Assembly (NCBI GenBank): GCA_009746045.1
Contig: RPFO01000595.1
Location: 865,510-929,509 of the forward strand
Length of the DNA: 64,000 bases
Direction of reading: 5' to 3'
DNA from: Mesostigma viride
Taxonomy: Eukaryota; Streptophyta; Mesostigmatophyceae; Mesostigmatales; Mesostigmataceae
The position numbers were made by a program, and so were the translations under genes. Shown here in pieces: positions 42,066 to 64,000 of this stretch (positions within the stretch are counted from its first letter, which is position 1; every line of letters starts with the position of its first letter). Under the pieces are notes generated by a model. It saw only the letters and a program-made list of their open reading frames with translations, ran no database searches and was not told the origin of the DNA.

Positions 42066-43185
42066 GAGGCCGGGAGGGCACTCCGGGCGACACCTTACCC
42101 GGCCATGCACAAGTCGCCCAAGTTTTGTTACCATGTAATGTGGTGACAGAGACCCAGGAATGGCAAGCGGAGCCTAGCGAAGGCCCGCGGCAACTACTCC
42201 TCTTCACTGGAAGCCTACCAGACCCCCAGGGCTCTGGGCGTTGTTTGGAGGGCATCAAGGTCCTCATTGACAGTGGTGCGGCTACCACCTTCATCAGTGA
42301 GGCCATAGTGCAGCGCCTGGGAGTAACCCCGACTCCCCATACCATTGCTCGGCGCGTGCGATACTCGGATGGCTACACTCAGCCATCCCCGGGCTATGTG
42401 GACTTGGCCCCTATCGTACAAGGCACCAGCGTGCCCATTCGCGCCACGGTCATTCCCTTACAAGCGGCTGATATCATCCTAGGGATTGACTGGCTGCACA
42501 TCTCCAAGGTGACCGTCTCTTTTGGTACCATGGTTACCCACTTCCCAGATGGGTCATTCTGGTTACCTGAGCGGCAGTATGCGGCCAACGGCATGACCAT
42601 CACCGATGACACGCCTGCCCTCAAGAGTGACCGTCGTCGCCTTGCGGACATTCTCATGTCCAAAAGGGAGTTCAAGCGGATGATGAGAGCCCGGCAGCCT
42701 CCTCCCGTTTACTCCATTCGTCTGGACGCCCTTGCCCACGTGCGCGGGCCCAGCGCCCAGCATGCACAGGCTGGAGTTTCGTTAAACTCGCTTGGCATGG
42801 ACTTGTCGGAAGACGAGGTGAAACGACTCAACGCAGTGCTCGATCAGTATTCAGCCGTGTTTGAGGAGAAAACACCTACGTTTCCCCCGGCCAGACCGGT
42901 GCTCCACCGCATTCATTTGCAGGAGGGGCACCCACCTACCACCTCACCCATTTTTCGCATGGGACCCGTGGAGTTGGCAGAGCTCAAGAAGATCTTGGTC
43001 GGCTTGTTGGAGGCCGGCTTGATCGAGCCCAGCAATAGCCCTTACAGCGCGGGCGTGTTGCTGGTGCCCAAACCCAATGGGAAGTGGCGTCTGGTTACGG
43101 ATTATCGCAAACTCAATGCGATCACCGTGAAGTCCAAGTATCCCCTCCCCCGCATCGATGATATATTTAATAAGGTGGAGGGCGC
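42066..43185 (+). pseudogene. Chromovirus protease and N-terminal reverse transcriptase
   Basis: L-I-D-S-G-A-A-T-T-F-I-S is the aspartic protease active site, with I-I-L-G-I-D-W-L the second signature. The RT begins L-L-E-A-G-L-I-E-P-S-N-S-P-Y-S and P-N-G-K-W-R-L-V-T-D-Y-R-K-L-N. A missing base near 43182 shifts the frame just before Y-F-T-V-L-D. Confidence 0.88.
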
Positions 43186-44525
43186 AAGTACTTTACGGTG
43201 CTCGATTGTGCAGACGGTTTTTGGCAACTTCGGATCGCCCCCGAAGATTGCCATAAAACAGCCTTTGCCACGCCTTTTGGCCATTACCAATTCCGCGTGG
43301 CGGCCATGGGCTTGTGTAACAGCCCTGCCTCTTTTCAGATGCTCATGAACCACCTCTTTAGGTCGGTGATGGGCACTAGTCGGCTGCCCCAGGTCTCGGC
43401 AGACCTGCGCGACCCGACTATCCCGTGGGACCCGGGGACGCAGCCGTACAAACGCACCTGCGTGGCCATCTACTTGGATGACATCCTCATTTTCTCTCGC
43501 ACGTTCGAGGAGCACTTGGAGGATGTTGCCGCGGTTCTGCAGATCATGGCGGATAATAAACTGTCCGCCCGCCGCAGCAAGGTAGAATCAGGCCGCAGCG
43601 TCCCCTTTCTAGGCCACATTCTCTCGGACAAGGGCGTGTCCACGGACCCCGATAAGGTCGCCGCCGTCCAACAGTGGCCTGTTCCCGCGAATGTTCGCGC
43701 CTTGCGCAGCTTCTTGGGCTTGGTATCGTATTATCGCCGCTTCATCCCGCGTTTCGCGACCATTGCGGCCCCGCTTACTCACCTCCTCAAGAAGGACGTA
43801 CCGTGGGAATGGTCAGGCCTGTGTCAACAGGCCTTTGACCTGCTGAAGGCCAGGCTCGCCACTGCGCCTGTCCTCATCCTTCCGGATCCCACCAAGCCAT
43901 TCGTGGTCAATAGCGATTCTAGCAAGGTTGCTATTGGCGGTGTGCTGCTCCAAGACCATGGTCTCGGTCTCCAACCGGTCGAGTATATCTCCCGGACGAT
44001 GATCCCGGCCGAAAGAAATTACCCGGTCCATCAGCAAGAGTTGTTGGCCGTGGTGTACTGTTGCCATACTTGGCGGCACCATCTTCTGGGTGCTCAGTTC
44101 AACGTGGCCATGGCCGAACCCGACCCTGCGGACCCGTACCGCTTGATCATCCAGACCGACCATCGGCCCCTCACGCACTTGTTGACGCAGCCCACGCTTA
44201 CGCCACGCCAAGCCCGTTGGCTTGAATATTTGGCACAGTTCGGTCCGTTCAAGATCGAATATGTCAAGGGCCTTGACAACACGGTCCCTGACGCCCTGTC
44301 GCGTCGCCCCGACTATTGGTTTTATGAGGATCTTGACGTTTTGGCCACGACGTTGATCCCCTCCCATGGTCCCGTCGCCCCCTTTGGCGACCGCTTGAGC
44401 GACCCGATGAGCCCCTTCCTCTTCTGTGGCGCCACAACCGCGGAGGTTGACACTGTTGACCATTCCGTGCGCCTCGCCGGCAGCACCCCTGCACGTGAGG
44501 GCACGTGCGCAGCCGCAGGGGGGGA
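43183..44525 (+). CDS. Chromovirus reverse transcriptase and RNase H
   Basis: Y-F-T-V-L-D-C-A-D-G-F-W-Q (motif A), F-G-H-Y-Q-F and Y-L-D-D-I-L-I-F-S (catalytic box) are intact. L-G-H-I-L-S-D-K-G, L-R-S-F-L-G-L-V-S-Y-Y-R-R-F follow. RNase H starts at V-N-S-D-S-S-K-V-A-I-G-G-V and includes T-D-H-R-P-L-T-H-L and N-T-V-P-D-A-L-S-R. The true frame leaves at a seven-G run (about 44519-44525); the open frame runs on to 44649 as shifted sequence. Confidence 0.88.
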
Positions 44526-46163
44526 AGGACTTCGGCCCCGTACAGCCATATGGTGCCGGCGACAGGAGTCTACCCTCCAATGCAGCCCGTTGGAGAGGCA
44601 TTCACGTTGGCAAATACTGCAACAACGGTCGTCATCAGCTCGGACCTAGAGCGCCTCATCTCGCGCTTCACGGTCACTGAGGGTAAGGCAAATGAAGCCA
44701 TAGCTGCCCGCCCTCAGAGCATGGACGGCTACCCAGCCAAGTTTCAAAACGGGTTCCTTTACGTGAATGTCAGTGGCCAGGCGGCCCGTCAAGACTCATG
44801 GCGCTTGTATGTCCCCCAAATATGCCGCGCTGAGGTATTATTTGAGTTACATGACTCCGTCTTGGGGGGACACCAAGGCCAGGACAGGCTGTTAGCGAGG
44901 GCCCGGAGGTCCTACTATTGGCCTAAGATGGCTCGGGATGTGCGGGAGTATGTCAGTACCTGTGACAGCTGCCAGCACATGAAGCCACGGAATACGGGCA
45001 AACAGGGCGTTCCAAAGGAAATTCCAGACCCCATGTTCCCTTGGGACTCGGTGATGATGGATTTCATTGGGCCCTTGCCAGAGACCAAGGCGGGCAATGC
45101 TCAGATCCTGGTAGTGGTGGACCGGCTCACGCGGAGATGCCATTTAATCCCCTGCAAGGCCACCCTGACGGCGGAAGAGTGTGCCCACTTGTTCCTAAAC
45201 AATGTGTTCCGGCTCCATGGCATGCCCCGACAATTTATCACCGACAAGGACAAGCTGTTCACGTCGAAATTTTGGACCTCATTTTTTCAGGTCGTCGGGA
45301 CTAAGTTGTCTATGGGTACGGCCTATCACAGTAGCTCTTCTCACATGGTGGAGAGAGTGAATCGGGTGGTGGAAGAGGCACTGCGGCACTACCTGGATCG
45401 AGACGGGAGGAATTGGGACGAAGTGCTGGGATTCATTGAGTTTTCACTCAATAATGCCCCCCATTCTGCCCACGGGTATACCCCGTTCTTTCTTGATACA
45501 GGCAGGCATCCCCTTACCCCCACCGATCTCTTGACCGCCCCAGCCATCACCACGACAACGGAGCTACGCTCCACAGTCGCAGGGGCGCGGGAGCTGGTAC
45601 AACGGATGGTGCAAGCTCATTCCAGCGCCATAAGTGGCCTACGTCAGGCGCGTGCCAAGTACATGGCGCGAGTCCAAAGTACCCTGGACAGGCGCACCCC
45701 TGCAATCGAAGCAGGTGACTTGGTTTTAATTGAGGGCCCCCACCAAGGCCGCTTCTCGCACAAGTTCGAGGACAGCCTGAAGGTCAAGCTCCGCCCCTTA
45801 TTCCTTGGACCGTATCTGGTGGAGAAGGTGTTCAATGAGGTGATGGTGTCTGTCGCCATCCCGGACTCGTGGCAGCTGAAGTCCAATGTTTTCCACGTTG
45901 ACCAGCTGAAGCTTTACCGCAAGAGCACCTTCCCAGGTCGTGTCATGGCACCCGCCCCCTTGGAGTTCAACCCCGAGACGGGCGAGCCCGAGGATGAGGT
46001 CGAGGACATTGTAGCCCACCGCAATCGAGGCCGCCGCCGCGAGTACCTCCTTAAGTGGAAGTTCTCCCAAACAGAGCTAGAGCACTCATGGGTAGCTGAG
46101 GCTGGACTCACGGGCTGTGCACGCTTGCTACAGGAGTATAAAGCCCGGGCAGGGTTGGCATAA
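44526..46163 (+). CDS. Chromovirus integrase with C-terminal chromodomain
   Basis: An H-H-C-C finger (H-D-S-V-L-G-G-H...C-D-S-C) precedes the D-D-E core: M-M-D-F-I-G-P-L-P, I-T-D-K-D-K-L-F-T-S-K-F-W and the Glu of M-V-E-R-V-N-R. S-N-V-F-H-V-D-Q-L-K is the conserved C-terminal part. The last about 60 residues (V-E-D-I-V-A-H-R...E-Y-L-L-K-W-K...H-S-W-V) are a chromodomain, which steers insertion to marked chromatin in chromoviruses. The frame is open to TAA 46161-46163. Confidence 0.92.
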   Translation, partial: RTSAPYSHMVPATGVYPPMQPVGEAFTLANTATTVVISSDLERLISRFTVTEGKANEAIAARPQSMDGYPAKFQNGFLYVNVSGQAARQDSWRLYVPQICRAEVLFELHDSVLGGHQGQDRLLARARRSYYWPKMARDVREYVSTCDSCQHMKPRNTGKQGVPKEIPDPMFPWDSVMMDFIGPLPETKAGNAQILVVVDRLTRRCHLIPCKATLTAEECAHLFLNNVFRLHGMPRQFITDKDKLFTSKFWTSFFQVVGTKLSMGTAYHSSSSHMVERVNRVVEEALRHYLDRDGRNWDEVLGFIEFSLNNAPHSAHGYTPFFLDTGRHPLTPTDLLTAPAITTTTELRSTVAGARELVQRMVQAHSSAISGLRQARAKYMARVQSTLDRRTPAIEAGDLVLIEGPHQGRFSHKFEDSLKVKLRPLFLGPYLVEKVFNEVMVSVAIPDSWQLKSNVFHVDQLKLYRKSTFPGRVMAPAPLEFNPETGEPEDEVEDIVAHRNRGRRREYLLKWKFSQTELEHSWVAEAGLTGCARLLQEYKARAGLA

Positions 46164-46716
46164 TTCCGGCCCTTCTCCTACCTTTTGCGTAATGCTCCTT
46201 GCATGTGCATTGGCAGCCTTGATGCAGGCCGCCCCGCCCCAGGGGTCCATGGGCGAGTTATTCGGTGCGGTATCGTTTGGACAGGAGGTTCGGTGTCCCT
46301 CACCCGACACAAGTTCCTCGCCGCCTTCTTGAGCGTTTTCCCACTGGAGGCGCTGCGGGATGTCAACCTGGCCAAACGCCATGATGCACGCGCCGGCGAG
46401 CGGCAACTCACCTTCCAGCCCGCCCTAGTCCAGGCCAATGGCCTGCCTCTTCCCGAGCCGGCTGAGGCCGCGCCGGCTGAGCGTGTCCACCGGCGTCAAC
46501 GCCCGGCCGCACCTCTGCGCGGGCATGGCCGTGGGGGCTCCACTCGTGGGGGACACCGCCCGAGCCCTTACCGCCCGGCGCCGTAAACCATCGCCAACGG
46601 ACGGTGACAATTGGCACGATCGATGCGTGCCCTGGAAGGGAACAGTGACCATGTATACAGTCATTTATAAGTCCCGGCTACAGGAGTAGCCGCCTCTTTT
46701 GTTGGGGGGGGAGGAG
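46164..46716 (+). other. Chromovirus 3' leader between integrase and right LTR
   Basis: About 550 bp after the integrase stop. GC-rich frames (46185-46586) have no recognisable domain. It ends at the polypurine tract before the LTR. Confidence 0.55.
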
Positions 46717-47449
46717 TGTTGCACGGATGCAACATGCCATTTGTGGTATTAAATTATCCGTCCCGGTCGATCGGCGCCGACCGTAATCCGGCGCCAGTGC
46801 CGAGGCCATAGTATAGTTGGCAGCCGAGGCAATCCGTGTGGAAGTAAGTGTAGAAGTTTTGCTGACGAACTTGGCCTTTGCGCCGTAGGCAGACCTAGCG
46901 CCTGAACGGGAGTTACGGACAGCCAAGTGGCACTGCACATGCGTTATGATGGTACCTACGGACATTTGGATATTTTTCAGGAGAGGCCTCTAGCCGTACT
47001 GGTCTTTAACGTGTTCTAGACGGTTCGAGAAGCCCGTCCCCGCGGACCTCACGTCATGCCTGGTTGGCAGCGCCAGGCGCAGCCACCAACGGGGACGAAG
47101 GGACAAAATAGGAAGGCACGAGCTATGCCAGCAATCCGGACCTTGTATCGTAATTTACCACGTTGCTCTACAGATTATTTACCATCGCTTAATCCTGGAG
47201 TGTAAATCTCCTGTGGGCTCGAGTGTGAATCCCTCGCCTACTGGGTGTAAGTCTTCCCGCATTGAGTGTTTTAATCTGTGTGGTGACATTGTAATATACG
47301 AAACCGGTTTTCCGGGTTTGAGCTTATTCGTATTGTGTGACAAGTATTCTTAAGCCACCATCGTGCGCTGTGACGCATAGGAAGTCAAAGGTCTTTCGCA
47401 TTCATTCTCAATCATTAAGGCGCTATTCTAAATAGCCATACGTGTTAAA
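46717..47449 (+). repeat. 3' LTR of chromovirus
   Basis: The partner of 38990-39721. Differences seen: one C fewer in GTTACCGGAC, an extra G in GTGGTGACATT, an inserted C in GCTATTCTAAAT and one C-to-T change in GAACTTGGCC. Confidence 0.88.
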
Positions 47450-48766
47450 TGACGTTTGGTTTTGACCCGTAATTCCCGAAATCGGACATCTTTGGGCACT
47501 TTAGAGGCTGATCCTGAATGCTCTCATCGAGATCTATCGATTGCGCTACTTATACTTGAGATTGGACCCCCCCTCATGCCCCCCGTGTTGGGTCAGACGG
47601 CACCCTCCTGAGTTTCCGACGCGTCCAGACGCCGTTTCGCGGCCTCGAGTTTCCGACGCGTCCAGACGCCGCCGACGGCGACGCGGCCGCGTGGGCCTGT
47701 GGAGCTACAGTATACAGTGTAATGGCTGATGACGGGCGCCGTACTGTATAAGAACTGGACCGTATAAGAACTGAACCATACTATGCGTCCAGTCAGGACT
47801 TTTTTTTTCGGGGAAATGGGTATATTTTTTATTAGCCAATTATGGCCCAAAGAGGTGAGAGGGGAAATGAGTATCAGCGAATCCTAATTAAAGGACTATG
47901 TGTAAACCCAGTCAGGACTTCAGTCAGTCAGACCGACTGCGGACTATGCATCCAAGAACCGCCCATAATTGTCTCACTTGATAAGAATTGGGTCGGTCAT
48001 TGCCTCATTTGTCGATACTAGGGCACAGTCGACACACCACCTGACACTGGCAAGGTTCCACCCTGGCCGTCGGCTAGCCGTCGGATTCCCCCCCTGAGTT
48101 TCCGACGTCGGTTTCCCCCCCTGAGTTTCCGACGTTTCAGACGTCTGACCCAACCCGGCATGCCCCCCTGTCCAACTACCCATTCTTAACTTACGGCTTG
48201 GTTGGCGTCAATGATTGACGTCAGAGCCATTTTCACCAGTTTTGTAACCGTAATCACACTTTACCGTAATGTACTATTATGTACCTAAGGTATGATCTGA
48301 AATCCTCTCGGCGAGATCTATCGATTGCGCTACTTCAACTTTTATTCGGGGTCGATCTACGTGACCGGGTCTACCACGAGTAGACCGGTCCGCCGCCAAC
48401 TGTTTCACTTGGATCCCACGCCACACATGGGCAGCAGACTGAGCAGAGAGCCTACACAACTCAACTCAACTCAATTCGCAGGGGGATGTAACAATGACGG
48501 CCTGCCGCAGCATGCCGATTGCCGAAGAATGCCGAAATCGACTCCGACATGAAAAGTACGGTAGCGCGAAGTGTCAGCGGGTCATGTCAGGTCAACGGTC
48601 CCGCCAACTCATGAGGTCATGACCGCGCGCGGGTTGCGGCTGGTGAGCCAATAATTGTTAACTGTTGCTTTTCCTCTGCGAAAGAAATATATTGGGTTTA
48701 TCCGAGCTCGGGGAAGTTGGGGGGCTGCCTTGCCTACTCAATTGAACGCCACTAGCTAGTCAACGC
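47450..48766. other. Spacer upstream of gene 2 with direct repeats
   Basis: A 24-bp identical segment (GATCTATCGATTGCGCTACT core) lies at 47528-47551 and 48312-48335 inside a longer, weaker repeat. GAGTTTCCGACG recurs at 47609, 47646, 48095 and 48123. The right inverted copy at 47808-47888 pairs with 38690-38766. No gene is seen. The gene 2 promoter should lie in the last few hundred bases; no clear TATA box is visible. Confidence 0.5.

Positions 48767-64000
<15,234 letters not shown>

Larger units (their letters stand above)
38990..47449 (+). mobile_element. Ty3/gypsy chromovirus, 8460 bp, TSD TGACG
   Basis: LTRs at 38990-39721 and 46717-47449 start TGTTGC and end GTTAAA; they differ at about four positions. 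TGACG flanks both sides (38985-38989, 47450-47454). A polypurine tract (GTTGGGGGGGGAGGAG) precedes the right LTR. Inside, in order: gag with zinc knuckle, protease, reverse transcriptase, RNase H, integrase, chromodomain. At least three 1-nt shifts break the coding frame, despite about 99.4% LTR identity, so recent insertion followed by damage, or homopolymer sequencing errors. Confidence 0.93.

Overview
The window looks like nuclear DNA of a eukaryotic microalga, most likely a chlorophyte green alga. The supports are GC-rich exons split by GT-AG introns of roughly 0.6 to 3.3 kb, class III nucleotide cyclases with tandem catalytic domains, chromovirus, gag-only and non-LTR retroelements, and dense micro- and minisatellites. 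The species cannot be named from the sequence. There are no bacterial operons, rRNA or CRISPR.

The main content is a pair of large paralogous genes placed head to head. Gene 1 (minus strand, 24252 to 7223, 12 exons) is complete. Gene 2 (plus strand, 48767 to beyond 64000, 9 full exons plus part of exon 10) runs off the window. I built both exon by exon. Exon order, splice phases and lengths agree between them within one codon for exons 2 to 9. The product is a single-pass receptor nucleotide cyclase: signal peptide, two tandem periplasmic-binding-protein-like (type I) sensor domains, an EGF-like module, one transmembrane helix, cyclase domain C1, cyclase domain C2 and a polar tail. Gene 1 carries one in-frame TAA in exon 3; gene 2 is open throughout the visible part.

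Layout: 1-3825, a head-to-tail array of 5'-truncated non-LTR retrotransposon 3' ends with a restriction-like endonuclease (RLE) domain; 3826-7222, intergenic with degenerate repeats and a decayed LINE fragment; 7223-24252, gene 1, with minisatellites and an RLE-element copy in its introns; 24253-48766, a transposon-rich spacer; 48767-64000, gene 2 with many satellite-filled introns.

The spacer holds an orphan PHD-finger ORF, a 5'-truncated APE-type LINE interrupted by a 493 bp foldback element, a gag-only LTR element with same-length near-identical LTRs inserted into an ORF, a single LTR of another family, and a Ty3/gypsy chromovirus with full LTRs and several 1-nt frameshifts.

The most interesting non-annotated signals are repeated duplications of exon edges in the cyclase introns, shared by both paralogs; a G-tract before the exon 3 acceptor in both paralogs; complementary loss of catalytic residues in C1 and C2; two LTR families that begin with a perfect 7-bp-arm hairpin; and in-frame ORFs regained when two insertions are conceptually removed with one target-site copy.
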